Below, in pieces: positions 7,950 through 14,683 of a stretch of DNA of 16,186 bases. This stretch comes from Flavobacteriales bacterium. Its GTDB lineage: Bacteria; Bacteroidota; Bacteroidia; NS11-12g; UBA955. Under the pieces are notes generated by a model, which saw only the letters and a list, made by a program, of their open reading frames with translations, was not told the origin of the DNA and made no database searches. The translations under genes and the position numbers were made by a program. The number at the start of each line of letters is the position of its first letter. Position 1 is the first letter of the stretch. The DNA lies in NCBI GenBank assembly GCA_947472115.1, contig CANIZU010000023.1, positions 1-16,186 on the forward strand, read 5' to 3'.

Positions 7950-8053
7950 TTCTTTTTGAACCATTTGTATACTCTGTAGATAATGTAAATCAATAAAATT
8001 GGTACGGAAATGGTCCAAATTAACAAGGTCCAGCTGATTGAGGTGCTTTCCAT
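7946..8053 (-). CDS. 35-residue single-pass membrane microprotein B
   Basis: A small frame, ATG at 8051-8053 to TGA at 7946-7948, encoding MESTSISWTLLIWTISVPIL then LIYIIYRVYKWFKKK. It has the same layout as microprotein A: a short polar start, SWTLLIW, a proline in mid-helix, YI.Y.V and a terminal KWF.KK. The ~25 bp before both start codons is also similar, ending in the identical ACAAACCC directly before ATGGAA. The stop overlaps the ATG of the thioredoxin-like gene (ATGA at 7949-7946). It starts 55 bp after the upstream metalloprotein gene ends. No Shine-Dalgarno sequence is evident, as usual in this phylum. The protein is too short for routine gene callers. Function unknown. Confidence 0.8.
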   Translation of the reverse strand: MESTSISWTLLIWTISVPILLIYIIYRVYKWFKKK

Positions 8054-8108
8054 GGGTTTGTGTTATTACTAGTTTTATTAATTTACGAAATAGAGGGATT
8101 AGGCTATG

Positions 8109-9239
8109 CTATTTTAGGAAGAAATTTAAAAATACCTCTTCTTCTGATTGAAGTTGATATAAAGCTTTTAAAGAATTGACCATTTCCTCATCTGTTCTGC
8201 AGTGCCTCACGAAATTGCGGTAAGTATCCAAGTTGAAATCGGATTTTACTCGTTCCAAAATCATTGCGGCCATTACGTAGTTTGCGCGTAATGCGTTGAA
8301 CTGCGGCTCTGTCCGCCACAACATCATCGCCGAGGAGAAAGTACTAGCCCCTTTGTTTTTTAACATTGTCAAAACCACATCTTTGTTTTCATCGTAGGGT
8401 GTCGCGCCAATTCCTCCGTAGTAACTAGCTAAACCTTCACCAATAAACTGGTTGCAAGGAAAAGTAATTGCAAAGTGCAATACCTCATGCACATGAATTG
8501 GTTTTGGGATGCCCGATAAAATCACTCGGTTAAAAGGGTCGCCCATACCACCATGCAATGCGCCTGGATTGAAAAAATTCAGGTACTCTAGTCCTCCAAC
8601 ATAGGCATATGCATCTTTTAATGTTGCGCTAGAATAGACGATCAATGGTTTTGACTTGAATGAGTCTATATCGATTCCAAGTTCTTTCATGGTAGAAATT
8701 ACTTGGTTATATGCCTTTGCGAGTTCCTTTTTAGGGATTTGTGTTGATGTGTATACAGTGAGGTTCTGGTAGGTGTTTGGAATCAACTTGAAAACATTTA
8801 AAGATTCAAATCGCATGAGTTTTTTCTCTTGGCGATGATAAAGCGCAGCCAATTGCATCCATCCCATATCCAATTGATACATGTTTACTGAATCACCGTA
8901 TGCTTGCTTGTGGATTAGTTTGAAACCAAAAACATCGCTGAAGGGCATGTCGATGCCTGAAATGAAATTCAATAGGGTGATGGGGTTGGTTTTCGATATG
9001 CCTCGTAAATGGTCAGCAAAAAGGCTCGATACATCACTCTTGCCATATCCATGCATGCAGTCATACCACAATGAATCAAATCGTTGCAAATCTTGGGTGA
9101 TGGACGAAGAATCTGCCACTTGAATGATTTTTAATCCAAAATTCTGCGCGCGGCCCTGGGTTGCTGCGGAAAATAAAAACAACAGGGCAGCGATTAGTTT
9201 GGGTATGTGATTGAGTTTTGATTTCACGGATTTTGGCAT
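8109..9239 (-). CDS. Secreted HExxH putative metallopeptidase
   Basis: 376 residues with an N-terminal signal sequence (hydrophobic at ~14-28, cleavage near GRAQ, residues 29-32). The key feature is IHVHEVLHFAITFP, containing HEVLH at 251-255, followed by FIGEGLASYYGG with E268. This HExxH-x12-E arrangement is typical of gluzincin zinc peptidases, with H251 and H255 and E268 as zinc ligands and E252 catalytic. Upstream, residues ~196-245 (KPLIVYSSATLKDAYAYVGG...) form the beta-rich segment that commonly precedes the helix in such domains. The substrate is unknown and peptidase activity is inferred. The N-terminal ~150 residues match nothing I recognise. It lies between the beta-barrel gene and the microprotein modules, with 84 bp and 55 bp gaps. 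Confidence 0.75.
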   Translation of the reverse strand: MPKSVKSKLNHIPKLIAALLFLFSAATQGRAQNFGLKIIQVADSSSITQDLQRFDSLWYDCMHGYGKSDVSSLFADHLRGISKTNPITLLNFISGIDMPFSDVFGFKLIHKQAYGDSVNMYQLDMGWMQLAALYHRQEKKLMRFESLNVFKLIPNTYQNLTVYTSTQIPKKELAKAYNQVISTMKELGIDIDSFKSKPLIVYSSATLKDAYAYVGGLEYLNFFNPGALHGGMGDPFNRVILSGIPKPIHVHEVLHFAITFPCNQFIGEGLASYYGGIGATPYDENKDVVLTMLKNKGASTFSSAMMLWRTEPQFNALRANYVMAAMILERVKSDFNLDTYRNFVRHCRTDEEMVNSLKALYQLQSEEEVFLNFFLK

Positions 9240-9323
9240 TAAGGCCTTTCGCTGTCGGAATAAAACGGGCGTCTAGTGTAGAGGCGAATTTAAGGTGCGC
9301 CTATAAAGTTTTTTTACAGATCA

Positions 9324-9980
9324 CTAGAATCCCCATTTTGCGGTACAGCCAATCGTTAATCCTTGTGATCTTTCTAATGAGTAATGAGACAAATAAGCAA
9401 AACCCCTGTAATATGACACAGAATTACCTAGTGTGAAATCTCCCTTTTTGAACCAATTGTAGTCAATGCCTACATTCATGCCGATGTCTAATGCGTTCTT
9501 CTCATTATCGTGCTGTATTTTAAATATTGATGACGAGGTTGACTCCGAGTTGTAGTAATTGAATCCCAGATATCCACCCGCATTCAAGGAGAGTTTCTTC
9601 GATTGAAATGGCTTTACTTTAATTTGTACCGGTGTTTGAATTGTCCAATAATTCCATTGTTGAGCAATGTTTGTATTCCATTTTCCAACGGCGGCATCAA
9701 ATTCGTTGATATGTCTTTTATATCCATAGTTTGTGTTTCGTAAGCCCAACGAAACTGAAAAAGTTGGATTTAATTCTCTGTCTATTGTAATTGCCTCATA
9801 ATGGGATGTCGTAATTTCCCTATTTCCACCCCCTCCATAATAAGAATAACGAAAATAATTCACGCCAGCATCGATTTGAAGGGTGTATTTTTTTGATGGA
9901 TTGATTGCCAATGGGGCAGGAGTTTGTCCAAATAAATTCAGAGTACTGAATAAAAACAAGATGCTTGCGAACTTTTTCAT
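9324..9980 (-). CDS. Outer-membrane beta-barrel protein
   Basis: 218 residues from the ATG at 9980, chosen because it starts a clean signal peptide (MKKFASILFLFSTLNLFGQ); the frame extends 13 codons upstream to an ATG at 10019 with no obvious signal role. The mature protein has a dense series of amphipathic strands (KYTLQIDAGVNYFRYSYYGG, PTFSVSLGLRNTNYGYK, LSLNAGGYLGFNYYNS, ALDIGMNVGIDYNWF, LTIGCTAKWGF) and ends in Phe, the usual C-terminal residue of outer-membrane barrels recognised by the BAM machinery. About eight strands fit a small barrel such as the OmpW/OMP_b-brl kind. No specific substrate can be named. Confidence 0.8.
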   Translation of the reverse strand: MKKFASILFLFSTLNLFGQTPAPLAINPSKKYTLQIDAGVNYFRYSYYGGGGNREITTSHYEAITIDRELNPTFSVSLGLRNTNYGYKRHINEFDAAVGKWNTNIAQQWNYWTIQTPVQIKVKPFQSKKLSLNAGGYLGFNYYNSESTSSSIFKIQHDNEKNALDIGMNVGIDYNWFKKGDFTLGNSVSYYRGFAYLSHYSLERSQGLTIGCTAKWGF

Positions 9981-10075
9981 GTGATGCGCTAATGTTTTGA
10001 TTGAAAGTGGTTTGTTCATTCTACGTTTTTAGTCTTTGAATAACGATGGCTTACCTTGAATATTGTTTAATGCGG

Positions 10076-10273
10076 TTATTCATCGTCCAAACTAAATAGC
10101 TCATTCACAGAACATTTCAGAATTTTCGATAGTTTTAAGCCCAATTCTAGGGAAGGATAATACTTATTATTTTCGATGGCGTTGATAGTTTGCCGGGAAA
10201 CGCCTACCAATTTGGCTAGGTCGTCTTGCGAGATTTTGTTGGTCGCGCGGTTAACTCGGATGTTGTTTTTCAT
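10076..10273 (-). CDS. XRE-family helix-turn-helix regulator
   Basis: 65 residues, almost entirely one Cro/CI-type HTH domain. The DNA-binding part is KISQDDLAKLVGVSRQTINA (recognition helix around SRQTINAIE), followed by the typical NNKYYPSLELGLKLSKILKC and SVNELFSLDDE. Minimal regulators of this length usually control their own operon together with an adjacent membrane protein. The ATG shares one base with the TAA of the upstream membrane-protein gene (TAATG), so the two are translationally coupled. The likely binding sites are the TGTAAAAT repeats at 10759-10797. Confidence 0.9.
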   Translation of the reverse strand: MKNNIRVNRATNKISQDDLAKLVGVSRQTINAIENNKYYPSLELGLKLSKILKCSVNELFSLDDE

Positions 10274-10734
10274 TAACGTCGATGACGGATGATAGAAATT
10301 CTAAACCAAACGACAAAGGTAACTAACACACTATACATCGAAATTAAAATTACTTGCCAATATGCGAAACCATATACGAAAACTGATATCAATGTCAGCA
10401 GGCTGTAATTTATGACCAATGACCATTTGAGTGCTTGGAATCGCAGGAAATTGGCATATTCGTCTTCATCTGATTCAGCAGAGAATCCATGCATCAAACC
10501 CGAAAAAGAAAGCAGGAAACCGAGGATTTCGTCCATCCAATTGTTTTTTATCCATGTCTGATTTTGCCCCACCAAAGGGTCATCAAGTTTAAATAAATTG
10601 GGAATTGATACTTCTAAAATAACGGTATCCAAAGTAATTGTGGATGTCATCAATAGGATGCCAATGATGGTAGAGCCGTAAAAGACGATGCCAGAGGGGA
10701 TTAGCCAACGAGTTGATAAGAGATGGTTGTTCAT
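10273..10734 (-). CDS. Four-helix membrane protein paired with XRE regulator
   Basis: 153 residues with predicted transmembrane helices at ~11-30, 68-84, 104-123 and 125-146. Between helices 2 and 3 is a polar stretch, ESDEDEYANFLRFQALKWSL, then VINY. An acidic 'EDE...R...lkWa...NY' block before helix 3 is a pattern I remember from Bacteroidota membrane proteins encoded next to small XRE regulators; this is recall, not a search. Its stop overlaps the regulator start by one base. A likely role is membrane sensing or modulation linked to the regulator, but no biochemical function is known to me. Confidence 0.8.
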   Translation of the reverse strand: MNNHLLSTRWLIPSGIVFYGSTIIGILLMTSTITLDTVILEVSIPNLFKLDDPLVGQNQTWIKNNWMDEILGFLLSFSGLMHGFSAESDEDEYANFLRFQALKWSLVINYSLLTLISVFVYGFAYWQVILISMYSVLVTFVVWFRISIIRHRR

Positions 10735-10758
10735 GGTTTTGAGTAATTAGACAACGAA

Positions 10759-10797
10759 TGTAAAATGTATTTGACTAAATGTAAAATAAATTTTACA
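10759..10797 (-). promoter_or_regulatory. Candidate operator of the membrane protein / XRE operon
   Basis: Three copies of one 8 bp half-site occur 25-63 bp upstream of the operon start: TGTAAAAT at 10759-10766 and 10780-10787 (direct, 21 bp apart, two helical turns) and the inverted ATTTTACA at 10790-10797. The last two form a perfect palindrome with a 2 bp centre, the geometry expected for a dimeric XRE repressor. The position fits the promoter region, so autoregulation by the 65-residue XRE protein is the simplest reading. The operator assignment is inference. Confidence 0.6.
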
Positions 10798-11101
10798 AAA
10801 TGGATCAAGAATCCTTCAAGAGCATACTGATTTTTAGGCAAGCTCCCCCTTTGTTTGGTTGAAATTGAGCAAGTGAATCGTTTTTTTATAGGTCCCAGGT
10901 TTCGAATCCAAATGGGTCTTGTGTGATTCTTATAATTTTGGAAGACCAATTTGATCTGCTATGGAGTAAGGAGTTTTATTTGCCATAGCTATAAAAAAGA
11001 ATGACCCGTTAGCAGATCTTACGGTATGCTAACGGGTACTGTTACTGCAAATCTACAACAATTTTTGAATTCTCTCCGAATTTACAATGACTTTCATCTC
11101 A
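10798..11101. other. Gene-free interval with nested inverted repeats
   Basis: No convincing gene was found between the XRE operon promoter and the second transposable-element copy. The interval holds three mutually overlapping inverted repeats: GCTATGG / CCATAGC (10958-10964 and 10983-10989), GATCTGCTA / TAGCAGATC (10953-10961 and 11010-11018), and the strong stem at 11004-11037. Because GATCTGCTA and TAGCAGATC overlap arms of the other two stems, only some of these pairings can form at once. Confidence 0.5.
11004..11037 (-). terminator. Intrinsic-terminator-like hairpin on the - strand
   Basis: ACCCGTTAGCA (11004-11014) and TGCTAACGGGT (11027-11037) are perfect 11 bp complements around a 12 nt loop. 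On the - strand the stem is followed after four bases by CTTTTTTAT, as in a rho-independent terminator. There is no T-run on the + strand. No - strand gene is recognisable upstream (to the right) within the window, so what it terminates is unclear: a short RNA, or a gene displaced by the transposable element at 11102. Confidence 0.6.
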
Positions 11102-11292
11102 TTGGAAAAAACGCTGCAGTTGAACCTCGTTCGTCGCTTTAATTCGTCCCCACTTCGTCGGGGTAATTTGACCCCATCAAAACATTCAATTTAGGCCATG
11201 TTTAACTCAGAAGTTAACACATTTAACTGCCTCATAAATAGGGGGTCAATTTGAGTCCGACGGAGAGGGGCCAATTTGTCCGATTATTCCAA
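11102..11292. mobile_element. Non-autonomous IS21-like element (MITE), copy 2
   Basis: A ~191 bp homologue of the element at 3580-3766. The left end is TGGAAAAAACGCTGCAGTTG. The right end has GGGGGTCAATTTGAGTCCGA, GGGGCCAATTTGTCC and CGATTATTCCA. The core is also related (GTTTAAC, TTAA.TGCCTC, AAATAGGGGG), so the two are copies of one element and not merely similar ends. Taking one complementary base beyond each end (T at 11102, A at 11292), the flanks are CTCA (11098-11101) and CTTA (11293-11296), a 4 bp duplication with one mismatch. It sits about 95 bp before the start of the large secreted-protein gene. Confidence 0.75.
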
Positions 11293-11368
11293 CTTAAAAG
11301 AAGCAATTGCAAAAACCTTTTTGCTCGTTTCTTCTGCATAGGCAACAGGATTAACCTAAAGGTTGTCA

Positions 11369-11390
11369 ATGTGATGAATTTTCATCACAT
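11369..11390. promoter_or_regulatory. Palindrome overlapping the start of the large secreted-protein gene
   Basis: ATGTGATGAA (11369-11378) and TTCATCACAT (11381-11390) are perfect 10 bp complements separated by TT. The palindrome contains one possible start codon (ATG 11374) and ends on the first two bases of the other (ATG 11389). As RNA it could hide the start; with only a 2 nt centre some inner pairs would have to open. As DNA it could bind a dimeric regulator. Confidence 0.5.
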
Positions 11391-14300
11391 GAAATTACTA
11401 CTGAAATTTAGACAAATTGCCACCTCAACAGTCCTTTTGCTGCTGGCCCAATTTGCAACGCCTTTAAGTGCGTCCAATTATACCTACGGTAGCGAAGTTT
11501 GGGCTACCCACATTACCAAAAATAAATACGAAATCAGTTTTAGAGCGTACCGCATTTGCGGGGCCTTGACATCAGCGCCTTCATCGGTATATATCACCGC
11601 TTACGGCGGAAAAAGTGCGGCCTGTGGCACAGTTTCATTGACAGCCTCCTTGGTATCGAGTGCCCTTATCGGACCCAAATGTTCTACGGCAATTGACTGC
11701 AACAAAAGCTATCTTTTTAAAGAATATATTTATAAGTGCACTGTGAATCTCGACAGTTCTATTTTCAAAAGTATTCTATCGGGAAGCACTTGTAAAAATA
11801 TCACCTTTGCAGTTTATGGCTACTTGATTCCAACGGTAATGCCCTGTTTTAATTGGGACGCATGGACATCAACTACGCTATACTTAGAAAATTTGGCTAA
11901 CTGTTCAAAGACGACAAATACCCCTCCCGCTAGAATGTTTGATCCGTTGAGGATTGTCCAACTCGATAGATCCACCATCTTTAATCAGGGGCTTTCAGAT
12001 ACAACGGACAGAGATGTGTTGCGATACGAACTCTCTCCCTCTAGCTATGATATACCCTACAAAAACAAAATTTGCGTAAATACCCCAACCAGTGACCTCA
12101 GTCATCCCTTTACTCCAACTTGCGCAGGGACAACACTCTGTAGCTCCAATGTCAAAACCAATCCTGTGCGTGGTACCTATTTCGATACAACCGATGGTGT
12201 TTTCATTTTTTCACCTAGTGTTGATGGTGAAGTTGGAATAGCCTGTGTGAAGGTTAAAGAATATCGCATCGATAAAAATGGCAAATACACTCTGATTGCA
12301 GAACACCAAAGAGAAATTGCCGCGGTGGTTGTAGATCCCAATGGAAAAAACGAATCCCCCAAGGCGCTACTCACTCAAAAAACAGTACTCAAAGTTTGTG
12401 TGGGTTCAACCATCAAACAGAAATTTGTGGAATTCGAAGATGTCTTAGCCACCTCACAGATCGTAGCAGACAGTCTTCAGGTGATCGTTCCGCCTACTTA
12501 CCGTGGTGCAAGCATCAAAGTATATAGTTCTGCGAAAAACAAGCGCAGTTTGGAGTTCAATTGGACGCCCTCCCTCGCCGATACTTTTGCTGAAGGCTAT
12601 GTATTCCCAATTAAAGTGGTCGATTTGCACTGCGACGAACCCTTATCAACCACCTACAACTTAGTGGTGAAGGTGTACGCAAATTCCTCAGGGTTACCCA
12701 AAATTGCCTATAAAGGATGCAATAAACTCACATTTAACATCGATAAATTTAACGGGGGAAGCGCTCCCAAAGTAAGTTGGCAAGTGCTGGATTCTGCCGG
12801 GAAAACGGTGGGTACATCGAATCGAATGAGCGATAGCCTCCGGTTGAATGGATCTGGCAAATACAAAATCCTAGCGCTTTTTTCCAATGAAGGCGGCTGT
12901 TTTAAATATTGGGATACTTCCTTTAACATCATAGACACTGTCATTGATTTCTCATTAGGCAATAAAAAACCGTTTGCCGACACCCTCAATTGTCCGAACG
13001 GCCAAATCCAATTGGAGCCCAAAAATATAATTGCCCGAAAAGGTGCGTTGACCTATCAGTGGTATGGTATGGATGTCTCTATCGCCGTATTGACGGTGAA
13101 TCCTCGCCTTGTGAACTTGTCTACCCTGAATAAAATTGGCAACAACAAAGGCATTACCATCAAAACCCAAAAGGACACGTCGGTTGTTTTGGTCATTACC
13201 GACGCCAAAGGCTGTAGCGAGGCCCAACAGATGAATATTGAGCAAGTGATCAGCGACCCCATTCATTGGAAAAAATCACCCATGTCGCCATTTTGTGCCT
13301 CTGATGCGCCGCTCAAATTGATTGATCCCACAAGTAAGGACATGTTCAATGGCGGACCCAAAACAAACGTTTATTGTTTGAATGGGAAGTATGTAGATAG
13401 ACTTGGGCCGAACTACTACAAATTGCGTGCTCCTGCTGCTATAAAAGGGCTGGATCAAATTACACTTTCTCTGGTTGCTGTTTACGACACCCTTGGCTGT
13501 GTGAGTTACGATACCAATTCCATTGATGTGATTTACCGTCCGCAATTTGATTTGGCCACCACCAAAAATATTTGCAGTGGTGATTCGGCTTTCTACCCCG
13601 AAGATGCATTGGAAAAGCCTGCCAAAAACGCGCTGCCCTATGAATGGAAAATTATCGGTATGCCTGCTAAGTCCATCGCTCAACTAATGACCCTCACGGT
13701 GGATGGTAGAAAGGGGACATATTTGGTCACGCATTTGGATTCTATTGCCGTGGGTAGTTATAAATTACAAGCTTGTGCGGTGGATTCCACGCTCGGCTGT
13801 CGGGCCTGCGATACCACCACCATCATCGCCAAACCACAAACCAAATTTACCTATTCGGGAGATACCTTGTTTTGTCCGAACGATGCGCCTTTCAGCTTCC
13901 GAGGCAAATTGAAAATTTCTTCTGGCGAATCCAGCGACACAACTTACAGTGTGGGTCTCTATTCTTTTAATGGGAACACCAATCCATCGGCGAATATTCA
14001 GAAAATCTTTGATAAAAACAGCAGTGTGTTTACGCCTCGTATGGCGGTTGGTAAAGTTGCCATTCGTGTTGAATCGTCAAAGTATTGTTATGCCGATGGC
14101 AATGTCGTCCTGCGGATTCAAGATACTATACCCATTAGTTATTATGTAAGTCCCGACACGGTGTTAAGGTTGCCAATGACATCATTTACGTTCACGGCCA
14201 ACACGAATTCCTCACGCGTGTGGTGGTATTTTGGCACCGGCAACAAAGCAGATACATCGCTCTTAAATCCTATTACATGGTTGTTCGATAACAAAGTCGC

Positions 14301-14628
14301 CGATTACAAGGTTTCTGCGCGAAGCCTTCATAAGAATGGTTGCTATGGAGAGTTCACTAAGAAGATATCGGTGTGGGATGTTTCAGGGGTCACTCAATTC
14401 AACGAGGAAGCAAAAATTACATCATCCTTGAAACTCGTCTCTAGCGCTTGGCAGTTCGATGCGTTGGAAGTGTACGACATTCAAGGCAAATTGATCTACC
14501 AATCGAAGGAAAATACCGGTGTTCCTGCGTTAAAAATTGCTAAAGGCATTTACACTTACAAAATCATAGCTCACACATCCCAAGAAAGTATTGTGAAAAC
14601 TGGGAAATGGTGTAACGTTGGGGAGTAA
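11389..14628 (+). CDS. Large secreted PKD-type protein with C-terminal sorting-like domain
   Basis: 1079 residues from the ATG at 11389, the start of a good signal peptide (MKLLLKFRQIATSTVLLLLA then QFATPLSA). An ATG 15 bp upstream (11374) is equally in frame; the longer open frame to 11251 lies in the transposable element and is not real coding. The N-terminal domain (~28-200; SEVWATHITKNKYEISFRAY then RICG, several Cys) matches the 'YRDC' beta-domain found at the start of large surface or gliding-associated Bacteroidota proteins. The middle is a string of Ig/PKD-like repeats rich in Cys pairs (for example C.NGQIQL, CSGDSAFYPEDAL, CPNDAPFSFRG). Residues ~923-997 form a PKD-like domain (WWYFGTGNKADTSLLNP ... 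KNGCYGEF). The last ~66 (LEVYDIQGKLIYQS ... IAKGIYTYKIIA) are a T9SS sorting-like domain. Probably a surface adhesin or structural protein; ligand unknown. Confidence 0.8.
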   Translation: MKLLLKFRQIATSTVLLLLAQFATPLSASNYTYGSEVWATHITKNKYEISFRAYRICGALTSAPSSVYITAYGGKSAACGTVSLTASLVSSALIGPKCSTAIDCNKSYLFKEYIYKCTVNLDSSIFKSILSGSTCKNITFAVYGYLIPTVMPCFNWDAWTSTTLYLENLANCSKTTNTPPARMFDPLRIVQLDRSTIFNQGLSDTTDRDVLRYELSPSSYDIPYKNKICVNTPTSDLSHPFTPTCAGTTLCSSNVKTNPVRGTYFDTTDGVFIFSPSVDGEVGIACVKVKEYRIDKNGKYTLIAEHQREIAAVVVDPNGKNESPKALLTQKTVLKVCVGSTIKQKFVEFEDVLATSQIVADSLQVIVPPTYRGASIKVYSSAKNKRSLEFNWTPSLADTFAEGYVFPIKVVDLHCDEPLSTTYNLVVKVYANSSGLPKIAYKGCNKLTFNIDKFNGGSAPKVSWQVLDSAGKTVGTSNRMSDSLRLNGSGKYKILALFSNEGGCFKYWDTSFNIIDTVIDFSLGNKKPFADTLNCPNGQIQLEPKNIIARKGALTYQWYGMDVSIAVLTVNPRLVNLSTLNKIGNNKGITIKTQKDTSVVLVITDAKGCSEAQQMNIEQVISDPIHWKKSPMSPFCASDAPLKLIDPTSKDMFNGGPKTNVYCLNGKYVDRLGPNYYKLRAPAAIKGLDQITLSLVAVYDTLGCVSYDTNSIDVIYRPQFDLATTKNICSGDSAFYPEDALEKPAKNALPYEWKIIGMPAKSIAQLMTLTVDGRKGTYLVTHLDSIAVGSYKLQACAVDSTLGCRACDTTTIIAKPQTKFTYSGDTLFCPNDAPFSFRGKLKISSGESSDTTYSVGLYSFNGNTNPSANIQKIFDKNSSVFTPRMAVGKVAIRVESSKYCYADGNVVLRIQDTIPISYYVSPDTVLRLPMTSFTFTANTNSSRVWWYFGTGNKADTSLLNPITWLFDNKVADYKVSARSLHKNGCYGEFTKKISVWDVSGVTQFNEEAKITSSLKLVSSAWQFDALEVYDIQGKLIYQSKENTGVPALKIAKGIYTYKIIAHTSQESIVKTGKWCNVGE

Positions 14629-14683
14629 ATTGACTGGATTTTTTTGGTAATGTGATGATAGATTGCCAATTCGATAACAATGC

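Noticed and set aside
7950..8018. N-terminal extension of the thioredoxin-like protein to the ATG at 8018
   Set aside because: These codons lie in another phase of the microprotein B gene, whose coding phase is supported by its paralogue; the ATGA start at 7949 is better.
10898..10909. GGTTTCGAATCC, resembling a tRNA T-arm
   Set aside because: No D-arm, anticodon arm or acceptor stem can be drawn around it on either strand, and the loop has one extra base; chance similarity.
10731..10949. 72-codon open frame on the - strand upstream of the membrane protein
   Set aside because: Its KFILHLVKYILH repeats are produced by the TGTAAAAT operator repeats, it overlaps the probable promoter, and it has no recognisable start context or domain.
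11370..11389. CRP-like site TGTGA...TCACA
   Set aside because: The gap between half-sites is 10 bp rather than 6 and the site overlaps the start codon; described only as a palindrome.
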